From: Desulfobulbus sp.
Lineage (GTDB): Bacteria > Desulfobacterota > Desulfobulbia > Desulfobulbales > Desulfobulbaceae
Assembly: GCA_028684915.1 (NCBI GenBank)
Contig: JAQUEZ010000030.1
Coordinates: 1 to 44,941 of the forward strand
Direction: 5' to 3'
Length of the DNA: 44,941 nt
Numbering within the stretch: the stretch's first letter is position 1; every line of letters begins with the position of its first letter. A program made the translations under genes and the position numbers. The notes under the pieces are model-generated. The model ran no database searches. It was not told where the DNA came from and worked only from the letters and a program-made list of their open reading frames with translations. Below are positions 1 to 7,720 of the stretch, piece by piece.

Positions 1-2
1 TG

Positions 3-356
3 CTCGGCCTTGAACAGCTTTCGCCCGAGGACCGCAACGTGGTTGCCCGCGCCCGCCGCCTGGAGCGTTTTCTCACCCAACCTTTTTTTACAACCGAGCA
101 GTTCACTGGCCTCAAAGGAAAATTCGTGAGCCTTGATGATGCCCTCGACGGCTGCGAACGCATTCTCCACGATGAATTCAAGGACTTTCCGGAGAGTGCG
201 CTCTATATGATTGGGGCGATTGCCGAGGCGAAGAAAAAAGCCCCATCGGACAGGCCTGCCACCAAGCGCGACGCCCAACCTGAACCGCAGCCGTTAAATT
301 CGCAACTGAAACAAGAACCAGAGGTCGAACATGCAGCCGACACGCATGCATCTTAA
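3..356 (+). CDS. atpD: N-type ATPase beta subunit, C-terminal part (cut by window edge)
   Basis: This is the 3' end of the catalytic beta subunit of a rotary ATPase; the reading frame is open at the window start. The visible 117 residues contain the helical C-terminal domain of F-type beta subunits (a run like LSPEDRNVVARARRLERFLTQ, then FTGLKGKFVSLDDALDGCERIL, which corresponds to the DELSEED-region neighbourhood). A Lys/Pro/Gln-rich tail follows. The stop lies 26 bases inside the next gene, atpC, so the two are translationally coupled. Starting the operon with atpD followed by atpC is the hallmark order of N-ATPases; housekeeping F-ATPase operons end with atpDC. Nucleotide-binding motifs lie upstream of the window and cannot be checked. 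Confidence 0.93.
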   Translation, partial: LGLEQLSPEDRNVVARARRLERFLTQPFFTTEQFTGLKGKFVSLDDALDGCERILHDEFKDFPESALYMIGAIAEAKKKAPSDRPATKRDAQPEPQPLNSQLKQEPEVEHAADTHAS

Positions 357-735
357 GGTGCTTTTACCGTTTCAGATCTTTGCTGAAAAAAATGACGTCT
401 CTCGCATCGTGGCCGAGACGCGACAAGGGGCGTTTGGCATTTTGCCGCATCGACTGGACTGCGTTGCAGCACTTGTTCCTGGCATTTTGATTTTCGAAAC
501 CGAGGCGGACGGTGAAGTGTTCGTGGCTGTGGACGAAGGGGTCCTGGTCAAGAACGGATTGAATGTGCTCGTCTCGGTACGCAATGCCATTGGCGGCACG
601 GATCTCGGCCAATTGCGGGAGAAGGTGGAGGCGGAATTTCTAACCCTTGATGAACGTGAACAGAGCGTTCGCTCGGTCATGGCAAAAATGGAAAGTGGTC
701 TTATTCGTCGCTTGGCGGAGTTTCAGCATGAGTGA
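331..735 (+). CDS. atpC: N-type ATPase epsilon subunit
   Basis: A 134-residue epsilon subunit of the ATPase central stalk. The N-terminal beta-sandwich is recognisable by the FGILPHRLDCVAALVPGIL segment followed by a GEVFVAVDEGVLV-type motif; the C-terminal part is a shortened helical region (LREKVEAEFLTLDERE). The start at 331 has a GAGGT sequence five bases upstream, which favours it over the internal ATG at 346. It overlaps atpD by 26 bases and atpQ by 8. Epsilon couples gamma rotation to the c-ring; the C-terminal helices inhibit ATP hydrolysis in many F-ATPases, but regulation here cannot be read from sequence. Confidence 0.92.
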   Translation: MQPTRMHLKVLLPFQIFAEKNDVSRIVAETRQGAFGILPHRLDCVAALVPGILIFETEADGEVFVAVDEGVLVKNGLNVLVSVRNAIGGTDLGQLREKVEAEFLTLDEREQSVRSVMAKMESGLIRRLAEFQHE

Positions 736-1063
736 ACCGGAAGATAAAGACATAAAGGACCGGACGCCGTTGAGTGAGGAGGTTGGCATTAAGGCGGATC
801 GTAAGCTTAAGGCCCGGCGTAATCCCACACCAGGGGTCTGGTTTGGCCTCGGCATGATGGGGCTTGTCGGCTGGTCGGTGGTTGTACCGACGCTGCTTGG
901 CGCAGCCCTTGGGCTCTGGTTGGACAAATACCATGCGGGCAAACATGCCTGGACATTGGCTTTGTTGGTGGCTGGCCTCATCGTTGGCTGTTTCAATGCC
1001 TGGCATTGGGTGGCCAAGGAAGAAAAGGCGATGCGGGAAGAACAGGAGAAGGCGGATGAATGA
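728..1063 (+). CDS. atpQ: N-type ATPase accessory membrane protein AtpQ (AtpI/AtpZ-like)
   Basis: A 111-residue protein with a charged N-terminus (about 30 residues) and two predicted transmembrane helices (about 37-61 and 71-93). Between them is a short loop with LGLWLDKYH, the pattern of AtpI/AtpZ-type assembly proteins. The start ATG at 728 overlaps the end of atpC (stop at 733-735). A longer open frame begins at 647, but it would run deep into atpC. In N-ATPase operons this position is occupied by atpQ. Its role is probably assembly or cation supply to the c-ring, by analogy with AtpI; this is inference. It overlaps atpR by 8 bases. Confidence 0.85.
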   Translation: MSEPEDKDIKDRTPLSEEVGIKADRKLKARRNPTPGVWFGLGMMGLVGWSVVVPTLLGAALGLWLDKYHAGKHAWTLALLVAGLIVGCFNAWHWVAKEEKAMREEQEKADE

Positions 1064-1382
1064 AACCTTGATGTTGCCACTGGTGCTGGCGGCAACCGCA
1101 GGATGTGTCTTGGGGGCGCTGTTTTTTGGCGGTCTGTGGTGGACGGTTCGCAAGGCGGTTTCGTCCCAACGGCCGTCGTTCTGGTTACTTGGCAGCCTGT
1201 TGTTACGAACGGGCATTACCCTGGCCGGATTTTACTATGTCGGCAGCGGTCACTGGCAGAGATTGCTGGCCTGTTGCCTGGGCTTTGTTCTCGCGCGTTT
1301 TATCGTTATCCGGCTTACGGCAGCACCGGTTACTGCCCAGAACATTTCCGGTAAAGAGGTCGACCATGCGTCTCAGTCCTGA
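1056..1382 (+). CDS. atpR: N-type ATPase subunit AtpR
   Basis: A 108-residue membrane protein with three predicted helices (about 3-25, 42-61 and 66-85). The conserved-looking segment WWTVRKAVSSQRPSFWLLGS joins helices 1 and 2, and the third helix contains RFIVIRL. AtpR is found only in N-type ATPase operons, between atpQ and atpB; arginines in its helices have been proposed to interact with c-ring carboxylates. The start at 1056 lies inside the last codons of atpQ (8-base overlap), and the 3' end overlaps atpB by 17 bases, so the whole run is tightly packed. The function is inferred from position and general form. Confidence 0.85.
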   Translation: MNETLMLPLVLAATAGCVLGALFFGGLWWTVRKAVSSQRPSFWLLGSLLLRTGITLAGFYYVGSGHWQRLLACCLGFVLARFIVIRLTAAPVTAQNISGKEVDHASQS

Positions 1383-2067
1383 TCAAATCATTTTCTGGCA
1401 GTACGGGTTTTTCAAGCTCAATGCCACCATTGTCTACACATGGGGTTTGATGCTGGTGCTGGCGGTCGGCTCGTACCTGATCACGCGCCGACTTTCCAGA
1501 GGATTGCACCGTTCCCAGTGGCAGAACCTTGTGGAAATTATCGTCACCGGCATTGAGAAACAAATCGAAGAGGTGGGGCTGAGTCAACCACGACAATATC
1601 TCGGCTTTCTGGGCACGCTCTTTCTCTTTGTCGCCGCGGCCAGCCTCTGCACGATCATTCCCGGTTATGAGCCGCCAACCGGATCGCTTTCGACGACTGT
1701 CGCACTTGCGCTCTGCGTTTTCGTGGCTGTACCGTTTTTCGGCATTGAGGAACAAGGATTAGGCGGCTATCTCAAATCCTACGCTGAACCGACGGTCATC
1801 ATGCTGCCGTTTAACATTATCAGCGAACTTTCACGCACCCTGGCCCTGGCGATCCGACTCTTTGGCAATATGATGAGCGGGGCGATGATTATCGGGATAC
1901 TGCTGACCATCACGCCCTTCCTCTTTCCCATTGTCATGACCGTGTTGGGTTTGCTGACCGGCATGGTGCAGGCCTATATCTTCAGTATCCTGGCTGCGGT
2001 GTATATCGCCGCCGCCACGCGAGTTCGCAAGCCTTCGCCTGAACCCGAGGCGCAAGAAAAAGAGTGA
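1366..2067 (+). CDS. atpB: N-type ATPase subunit a
   Basis: The 233-residue stator subunit a, which forms the ion half-channels. It is strongly hydrophobic with about five to six helices. The essential arginine helix is visible as SRTLALAIRLFGNMMSG (Arg164), followed by the last helix with Gln202 in VQAYIFSILAAVYI. The start ATG at 1366 has an AAAGAGG ribosome site and overlaps atpR. The open frame extends upstream to 1105, but that part lies within atpR. It works with the c-ring (atpE) and subunit b (atpF). The C-terminal tail is charged. Confidence 0.95.
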   Translation: MRLSPDQIIFWQYGFFKLNATIVYTWGLMLVLAVGSYLITRRLSRGLHRSQWQNLVEIIVTGIEKQIEEVGLSQPRQYLGFLGTLFLFVAAASLCTIIPGYEPPTGSLSTTVALALCVFVAVPFFGIEEQGLGGYLKSYAEPTVIMLPFNIISELSRTLALAIRLFGNMMSGAMIIGILLTITPFLFPIVMTVLGLLTGMVQAYIFSILAAVYIAAATRVRKPSPEPEAQEKE

Positions 2068-2095
2068 AAGAACAACGACCACGAAAGGAGCTTTT

Positions 2096-2380
2096 ATGTA
2101 TGACAATATGACGATTATCGCAGTGGCATCCATTGTCATCGCCGGCATCACCACCAGTTTTGGTTGTTTGGGCCCGGCACTGGCGGAAGGCAGGGCGGTT
2201 GCGACGGCGCTGACTTCACTGGCTCAGCAACCTGACGCCTCCGCCACGATAACCCGGACCTTGTTCGTGGGACTGGCGATGATCGAGTCCACAGCCATCT
2301 ATTGTTTCGTGGTCTCGATGATTCTCATTTTCGCCAACCCTTTTTGGAACCACGTCATCGCCCAAACCACAGGGAAATAA
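2096..2380 (+). CDS. atpE: N-type ATPase subunit c (rotor ring)
   Basis: A 94-residue hairpin of two transmembrane helices that oligomerises into the rotor ring. Helix 1 carries CLGPALAEGRAVA with Glu31; helix 2 carries the ion site GLAMIESTAIY (Glu64, Ser65, Thr66, Tyr69). The E-S-T...Y pattern matches the ligands of Na+-binding c-subunits, but the helix 1 glutamine of classic Na+ rings aligns with Pro27, and Glu31 gives a possible second carboxylate. N-type rings with two carboxylates (for example Burkholderia pseudomallei c17) have been reported proton-specific. A clear AAAGGAG ribosome site precedes the start. A strong separate site is expected for the highest-stoichiometry subunit. Confidence 0.95.
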   Translation: MYDNMTIIAVASIVIAGITTSFGCLGPALAEGRAVATALTSLAQQPDASATITRTLFVGLAMIESTAIYCFVVSMILIFANPFWNHVIAQTTGK

Positions 2381-2384
2381 CCCC

Positions 2385-3206
2385 ATGCTTATCGATTGGT
2401 TCACTGTTGGCGCCCAGATACTCAACTTTCTCATTCTGGTATGGTTGATGAAACGCTTTCTGTATCAGCCGATCCTCCATGCCATCGATGCGCGGGAGAA
2501 ACGGATTGCCGCAGAGCTGGCGGATGCCGACGCCAAAAAGGCCGAAGCCCACAAGGAGCGCGATGCCTTCCAGCAGAAGAATAAGGAGTTTGGTCAACAA
2601 CGCGATGATCTGTTTCGCAAAGCGACCGACGAGGCGCAGGTTGAACGTCAGCGACTTCTTGACGAAGCGCGGCAGGCGGCTGAAACGTTGCGGGTAAAAC
2701 GGCAAGAGGCGTTGAGAACCGAAGCCGGTGATCTGAAGCAAGCCATTCAGCAACGGACCCGGCAGGAAGTCTTTGCCATCACCCGAAAGACGCTGGCGGA
2801 TCTTGCTGCAACCAGCTTGGAAGAACGTCTGGTTGCAGTGCTCTTGCAACGATTACAGGAGATGGATAGCAAGGCGAAAGAAGGCTTTGCCGAGGCGCTT
2901 AAAGAAAATGCGCACGCCTTGATTGTTCGCAGTGCCTTTGACCTGCCTACCGAGCAACGGGAAGCTATGCACCAAGGAATCAACACCCTTTTTTCGGCTG
3001 AAATCAGCATCCAGTTCGAAACCGCACCTGATCTGATCTGCGGCATTGAACTCGCAACCAATGGGCAAAAGGTGGCGTGGAGTATTGCGGATTACCTGGC
3101 TTCGCTGGAAAAAGGGATCGACGAACTGCTGAAAGACAAGGCTGGGCCCGAACCCAAAGGGGAACCGGGGCATGAACACTCCACGATTGAAACCCAAAGC
3201 CCATGA
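2385..3206 (+). CDS. atpF: N-type ATPase subunit b with delta-like C-terminal region
   Basis: A 273-residue peripheral stalk subunit, much longer than a normal b subunit (about 156). One N-terminal membrane helix (about 5-25, containing [18 protein letters not shown]) is followed by a long charged coiled coil (about 30-170). The last 90 or so residues resemble the C-terminal domain of the delta/OSCP subunit ([15 protein letters not shown], then [18 protein letters not shown]). This fits the absence of an atpH gene from the operon: N-ATPases carry the delta function on b. It lies 4 bases after atpE and overlaps atpA by 4 bases (ATGA). Confidence 0.92.
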   Translation: MLIDWFTVGAQILNFLILVWLMKRFLYQPILHAIDAREKRIAAELADADAKKAEAHKERDAFQQKNKEFGQQRDDLFRKATDEAQVERQRLLDEARQAAETLRVKRQEALRTEAGDLKQAIQQRTRQEVFAITRKTLADLAATSLEERLVAVLLQRLQEMDSKAKEGFAEALKENAHALIVRSAFDLPTEQREAMHQGINTLFSAEISIQFETAPDLICGIELATNGQKVAWSIADYLASLEKGIDELLKDKAGPEPKGEPGHEHSTIETQSP

Positions 3207-4798
3207 ACAGGGAACCTGAAAGCCTCGAGAAGGTACTCGACAGCACTTTTAGCGTGATAGGCCAAGCGCGAACAGCGTTTACCCCGCAACTGGTGCCAAG
3301 GGAAGTGGGAACAATCACCAGTGTCGCCACCGGCATTGCCAAGGTGTCTGGCCTCCCAAGCGTAGGTTTCGATGAACTGGTGGTGTTTCCCGGTGATGTC
3401 TTGGGGATTGCGTTCAACGTGGACGCGGATGAAATTGGCGTGGTTCTGCTTGGTGAATACTGGCATCTGCAGGCCGGCGATGAAGTCCAGCGAACAGGCC
3501 GAGTTACGGACGTGGGCGTGGGCGAGGGCTTGCTGGGCCGTATTATCGATCCCCTTGGCCGCCCTCTCGATGGCAACGGGCCAGTGATCACGAGCCATCG
3601 CCTGCCCGTGGAACGGCCTGCCGCCGCCATCATGGACCGTGCGCCTGTCACTGTCCCCCTCCAGACCGGTCTCAAGGTTATTGATGCGCTCATTCCCGTT
3701 GGCCGCGGTCAGCGCGAGCTGATTCTCGGCGACCGCCAGACCGGTAAAACCGCTATCGCCATTGACACCGTTCTTAATCAGCGTGACCAGCAGGTTCGCT
3801 GTGTGTATTGCGCCATCGGCCAGCGTGCATCCACCGTGGCCAAAACCGTGGCTACCTTGCAGGAAAAGGGCGCCATGGAGTACACCGTCGTGGTCGTCAC
3901 CGAGGGCAACGATCCTCCGGGCCTTACCTATATTGCGCCCTACGCGGCCACCAGCATTGCCGAGTATTTCATGGAAGCGGGCCAGGACGTGCTGATCGTC
4001 TATGATGACCTCACCCACCACGCCCGCGCCTACCGTGAGCTCTCACTTTTGATGCACCGTCCGCCTGGGCGGGAAGCCTTTCCCGGTGATATTTTTTATA
4101 TTCACTCGCGGCTGCTTGAGCGGGCCACCCATTTGAGTCCGGAACGCGGCGGCGGCTCTCTCACGGCTTTGCCCATCATAGAAACCGAAGCGCAAAATAT
4201 CTCCGCCTATATCCCGACTAACTTGATTTCCATTACCGATGGGCAGATTTACCTTTCCCCGGCACTGTTCGAATTGGGTGTCTTGCCGGCGGTCGATGTC
4301 GGCAAATCCGTTTCGCGGGTTGGAGGCAAAGCGCAAAGGGCCGCCTACCGTGCGGTGGCAGGCGATCTCAAACTGGCCTATGCACAGTTTGAGGAGCTCG
4401 AAACCTTTTCGCGGTTCGGGGCCCGCCTGGATGCTGATACCCGTAAAAGTATTGAACACGGACGGAGGATTCGTTCCTGCCTGAAGCAACCGGAATCAAC
4501 CCCTGTCTCCGTACCGGCGCAAATCGCCGTATTGCTCGCCTTAATCGCCGAACTCTTCGACAATGTGCCGCTTGAACGGATGAAAGAGGCCGAGGGAGCC
4601 GTGCAGGCGTCGGCAGCGGACATTCCGGTGGAAGTTCGCACGCGATTGGATACTGCTGAGAAATTGACTGCAGAGGATCGAGCAGTCATTCTCGACCTCG
4701 CCCGGAACGCGCTCAAGGAGTTCACACCCGAATCAAGCCCTCCGACCCAAAAGGAGCCACTGAAGAAGGAACGAACCCAAGCCATAAAGGACTCGTAA
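3203..4798 (+). CDS. atpA: N-type ATPase alpha subunit
   Basis: The 531-residue non-catalytic nucleotide-binding subunit. The N-terminal barrel covers about residues 30-100. The P-loop is GDRQTGKT (176-183), and the Walker B region is [16 protein letters not shown]. Further family landmarks are [22 protein letters not shown] and [16 protein letters not shown]. The start overlaps the end of atpF by 4 bases. The C-terminal tail is about 25 residues longer than in typical alpha subunits and Lys/Glu-rich. Its last codons and stop (about 4787-4798) match the end of the dispersed TGATGGACTCGTAAAAA repeat, so the tail may have been altered by that element. In the expected order, atpG should follow directly, but a DUF2254 gene intervenes. 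Confidence 0.96.
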   Translation: MNREPESLEKVLDSTFSVIGQARTAFTPQLVPREVGTITSVATGIAKVSGLPSVGFDELVVFPGDVLGIAFNVDADEIGVVLLGEYWHLQAGDEVQRTGRVTDVGVGEGLLGRIIDPLGRPLDGNGPVITSHRLPVERPAAAIMDRAPVTVPLQTGLKVIDALIPVGRGQRELILGDRQTGKTAIAIDTVLNQRDQQVRCVYCAIGQRASTVAKTVATLQEKGAMEYTVVVVTEGNDPPGLTYIAPYAATSIAEYFMEAGQDVLIVYDDLTHHARAYRELSLLMHRPPGREAFPGDIFYIHSRLLERATHLSPERGGGSLTALPIIETEAQNISAYIPTNLISITDGQIYLSPALFELGVLPAVDVGKSVSRVGGKAQRAAYRAVAGDLKLAYAQFEELETFSRFGARLDADTRKSIEHGRRIRSCLKQPESTPVSVPAQIAVLLALIAELFDNVPLERMKEAEGAVQASAADIPVEVRTRLDTAEKLTAEDRAVILDLARNALKEFTPESSPPTQKEPLKKERTQAIKDS

Positions 4799-4809
4799 AA
4801 AGACCATCA
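4787..4809. repeat. Probable remnant of MITE-like repeat end fused to atpA 3' end
   Basis: The sequence aaggactcgtaaaaagac followed by catca resembles the hairpin end of the dispersed element (TGATGGACTCGTAAAAAG followed by TCCATCA, seen complete in the copy at 35315). Its left four bases and one base of the right arm differ. The atpA reading frame enters it and stops at the TAA inside CGTAAAAA. No other end of the element was found nearby, so this is a partial copy or a chance match; the 20-odd matching positions favour a remnant. Confidence 0.5.
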
Positions 4810-4836
4810 GGTTCTGCAAGGGAGGAGAAGACAAGT

Positions 4837-6156
4837 ATGCTCACGAGACTACGCCACTGGTGGCAAGAAATACGGTCGAGCTTCTGGTTCATCCCCGCCA
4901 TGATGGTGTTGGATGCTGTTCTACTCGCTACCGTCTTGATAACTCTTGATGCGACCGTTGACCTACATATCGTTGAACGGTGGCCGTTGCTCTTCGGCGC
5001 CGGTGCGGCCGGATCTCGCAGCCTGCTCACCGCTGTCGCCAGCTCGATGATCACGGTGGCCGGAGTGGTGTTTTCCATCACCCTTGTCGCCCTTTCTCTG
5101 ACCTCCAGTCAATACACGTCACGGGTCATCCGCATTTTCATGCGTGATCGCGTCAACCAGGTAGTGTTGGGGGTGTTCGTCGGTATATTCGCGTACTGCC
5201 TGGTGGTGCTCCGGACCATCCGGGGGGGCGATGAACAAACGTTCGTCCCTTCGTTGGCAGTGTTGGCCGGCTTGATCCTTGCCTTCGTTGGAATAGCTTT
5301 TTTGATCTACTTCATTCACCACATTTCGACGTCGATCCAGGCGTCGAGCATTATTGCCGGGGCCGCGCAGGAGACTATCGAGACCGTGGAACACTTGTTT
5401 CCCGAGGAGTTGACCGCAGGGGAGGATGAGAATGAGGACAGCGACCGATGGGCATCTCTTGCCAATCAGCCTTGGGTTGCCATCCCGGCTCGAAAAGGGG
5501 GGTACCTCGAAAGTTTCGATGCAGACGCACTTTTGCGTGTGGCCAAGAATTACGGAACGATCCTGCGGATGGAATACTGCATAGGGGAGTTTGTCGTCGA
5601 GGGCAGGCCGCTTGTCTCGGTGGCCAACCCGGATATTCTGGACGATGCAATGACGACAAAGGTGAATGCTCTTTATGTTATCAGCCGTCAACGCACAGTG
5701 GAGTACGATGTTGCCTTTGGGATTCGGCAGATTGTGGATATCGCCATGAAAGCATTGTCGCCCGGCATCAACGACACAACCACGGCGGTGATGTGTGTGG
5801 ATTATCTCACCGCGATTCTGGTCCGACTTGCCAACCGACGGATTGTGGCCACCCACCGCCTAGACCATGGAACGTTGCGCCTGATAGCAAAAGGCCCGAG
5901 TTTCGAGAGCTTTTTTGCTGAGGCCTTCGACCAGATTCGGCAGAATGCCCGAGGTAACGTCGCCATCATGTCCCGACAGCTCGGCGCGTTGCTCACTATC
6001 GCCCGTCAGACAACCAACCCAAGTCGGCGACGGATGATCCATGAAAAAGTACAATGGATCGCCGAGCTCGCCGAACGAAGCATCGAGTCACCATACGACA
6101 GGGAAATGTTTGAAAGCCGCCTGGCACGTGTGCGCGAAGCCATGGTGTCGGGTTGA
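4837..6156 (+). CDS. DUF2254 family membrane protein inserted in ATPase operon
   Basis: A 439-residue predicted inner-membrane protein. Four hydrophobic segments lie in the first 160 residues (about 17-37, 62-86, 107-126 and 138-160), followed by a large soluble part. The pattern matches DUF2254: SMITVAGVVFSITLVALSLTSSQY, then IRIFMRDRVNQ, FIHHISTSIQAS, and a later GIRQIVDIAMKALSPGINDTTTA. The function of the family is unknown. It starts 38 bases after atpA behind an AGGGAGGAG ribosome site and ends 57 bases before atpG. It is therefore probably co-transcribed with the ATPase, but it is not one of the nine usual N-ATPase genes. A regulatory or ion-handling role is possible but not shown. Confidence 0.85.
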   Translation: MLTRLRHWWQEIRSSFWFIPAMMVLDAVLLATVLITLDATVDLHIVERWPLLFGAGAAGSRSLLTAVASSMITVAGVVFSITLVALSLTSSQYTSRVIRIFMRDRVNQVVLGVFVGIFAYCLVVLRTIRGGDEQTFVPSLAVLAGLILAFVGIAFLIYFIHHISTSIQASSIIAGAAQETIETVEHLFPEELTAGEDENEDSDRWASLANQPWVAIPARKGGYLESFDADALLRVAKNYGTILRMEYCIGEFVVEGRPLVSVANPDILDDAMTTKVNALYVISRQRTVEYDVAFGIRQIVDIAMKALSPGINDTTTAVMCVDYLTAILVRLANRRIVATHRLDHGTLRLIAKGPSFESFFAEAFDQIRQNARGNVAIMSRQLGALLTIARQTTNPSRRRMIHEKVQWIAELAERSIESPYDREMFESRLARVREAMVSG

Positions 6157-6213
6157 AATGAAACAAGGAGCGCATGGGTACTTGGACACTCACGTACGAT
6201 TCCAGGAGAAGCA

Positions 6214-7107
6214 ATGAGCGACACCACCGCAAGTTTGCGCCGCAAGATCGAGAGTGCAGAAGATCTCCAGTCGGTTGTTCGCACCATGAAGGCAATGGCT
6301 GCTTCGAGCATTGGCCAATACGAAAAATCGGTACACGCTTTGACCGATTATTTTTCCACTGTGGAGCTTGGTTTAGGCGCATGCTTACGCAAAAATGGGA
6401 CGGCGTCCTTGCCTGTTCAAGGGATGCGATCCCAAAGCCCTCAGATAATCACCGCAGTCGTTTTCGGTTCGGACCAGGGATTAGTTGGGCAATTTAATGA
6501 TGTGGTGGCCGATTATGCAGTGGAGACGTTGAAGCGGCTGCCGATCCGAGCCGAGGTCTGGGCGGTCGGCGAGCGTGTCCATGCCCGCCTGGAGGATGCG
6601 GATCTGCAGTTAAAAGGACTCTTCAATGTGCCAAACTCTGTCAAAGCCATCACCCCACTGGTTGGAAAAATTCTCCTGGAAGGAGGGACACGTTTCAGCC
6701 TGGATGAAAATGCCGAATTGTACCTTTTCTACAACCGGCCTCATGCAGGGTCCGTCTATTCACCGGTCAGCCAGCGGCTGCTGCCATTGGACGAGGAGTG
6801 GCAATACAGTCTGGCCAAGCGTTCCTGGCCAACGAAATATTTACCCGAGATCATGGGGAGCGACATCGCGACCTTGCGGGTGCTCATTGGTGAATATCTT
6901 TTTGTGTCGCTTTTTCGGGCCTGCGCAGAATCGCTGGCGAGTGAGAACGCGAGCCGCCTGGCAGCAATGCAGCGAGCCGACAAAAATATTAACGAATTGC
7001 TTGAAGAGCTTAAAGGAACATTCCACCGTTTGCGCCAGAGTAGCATCGACGAGGAGCTGTTCGACGTTATTTTCGGTTTCGAAGCGTTGCATGCCGAGAA
7101 AAAATGA
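6214..7107 (+). CDS. atpG: N-type ATPase gamma subunit
   Basis: The 297-residue central stalk subunit. The N-terminal helix has the gamma signature (LRRKIESAEDLQSVVRTMKAMAASSI, residues about 8-33), and the C-terminal helix resembles RLAAMQRADKNINELLEELKGTFHRLRQSSIDEELFDVIFGFEAL, where ATPase gamma subunits pack into the alpha/beta ring. The middle domain contains VVFGSDQGLVGQFND, equivalent to the SD(R/K)GLCG motif. The start follows CCAGGAGAAGCA. It is the last gene of the canonical atpDCQRBEFAG order, separated here from atpA by the DUF2254 gene. No obvious terminator hairpin was seen after it. Confidence 0.94.
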   Translation: MSDTTASLRRKIESAEDLQSVVRTMKAMAASSIGQYEKSVHALTDYFSTVELGLGACLRKNGTASLPVQGMRSQSPQIITAVVFGSDQGLVGQFNDVVADYAVETLKRLPIRAEVWAVGERVHARLEDADLQLKGLFNVPNSVKAITPLVGKILLEGGTRFSLDENAELYLFYNRPHAGSVYSPVSQRLLPLDEEWQYSLAKRSWPTKYLPEIMGSDIATLRVLIGEYLFVSLFRACAESLASENASRLAAMQRADKNINELLEELKGTFHRLRQSSIDEELFDVIFGFEALHAEKK

Positions 7108-7232
7108 TGCGCATGGGAATAGAATGCAACGCTCCTTTAGGAATTGACCATGCCGTCAAAGTGAAACGTAAAAACATGACTTTGTGAATTTCAACGATAT
7201 CCTGGACAAGCTACCAAGGGAGAAAGAACAGA

Positions 7233-7538
7233 ATGAATATAGCAGACTGGCTGGATGAAAAAGAAGCAGAAGGCGTGGATGTATCGCAAATCGTCTTACC
7301 GAAAAATTTATCGTACGATGAAGATCCAGATGAAACGCTCTATTTTAAAACAATCAATCCATGCGGGCTTCTCTGCGAAGAAAATCACCCTTTTTCCACT
7401 GTCGAACGTTTTGGCCACTGGTATTACTGTAGAGGCCAGGACAAGAAAGCCGGGATTCATTCCTCGGAAATGAAATGGCGGCTGTTTACCAAGGATAAAG
7501 AGCTCGCCCTCAAAACGGCGCAAGCGCACATAGAATAA
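7233..7538 (+). CDS. Small Cys/His-containing protein of unknown function
   Basis: A 101-residue soluble protein that I do not recognise. The start has a GGGAG ribosome site (GGGAGAAAGAACAG before ATG). The N-terminal third is acidic. The middle holds PCGLLCEENHPF followed by FGHWYYCRG, giving Cys44, Cys48, His52, His62 and Cys66, a spacing that could form a metal site such as a small zinc knuckle. The C-terminal third is a Lys-rich helix. There is no signal peptide or membrane segment. It lies 125 bases after atpG on the same strand and faces the - strand genes that follow. Coding character is supported by the ribosome site and balanced composition, not by homology. Confidence 0.65.
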   Translation: MNIADWLDEKEAEGVDVSQIVLPKNLSYDEDPDETLYFKTINPCGLLCEENHPFSTVERFGHWYYCRGQDKKAGIHSSEMKWRLFTKDKELALKTAQAHIE

Positions 7539-7583
7539 CAAACCAACCCACAGCCTTCCTTTTTAGAGGGCCGCCCTACCAGA

Positions 7584-7709
7584 TTGAGCGTTTGTCTCTG
7601 GCTCTCAAAGTTTCGGCTTATTGGCAGAAACAAGAATGGATTGAGGGCCCAAACCCCTTCCACCTGGCCCACCATCAGGTCCTCTGGCTGAAAGTCTTGG
7701 GGAAGCGAG
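7584..7709. repeat. Diverged intergenic repeat, copy 1 (pair with 17966-18085)
   Basis: This stretch aligns with 17966-18085 over roughly 120 bases. The most conserved blocks are a tctcaa...ggcttattg block, aacaagaa, and tggcc.accatcaggycc, ending in tctggctga.agt.tt.tggaagcgag. Both copies lie between convergent or tandem genes just downstream of a - strand gene. On the - strand the conserved blocks read as interrupted codons (MVGQ.E, then ...PF L...IS.N.E), which suggests either a decayed repeat-borne reading frame or a structured RNA. Function unknown. Confidence 0.65.
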
Positions 7710-7720
7710 GCCTTGTGCTT

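Noticed and set aside
4837..6156. Possibility that the DUF2254 gene is an ATPase subunit such as a missing delta
   Set aside because: It has four membrane segments and no delta features; the delta-like region is already found at the C-terminus of atpF.
7457..7675. 72-codon - strand open frame through the first 120-bp repeat
   Set aside because: The matching region at 17966-18085 is interrupted by stops in the same frame, so a protein-coding repeat is not supported.
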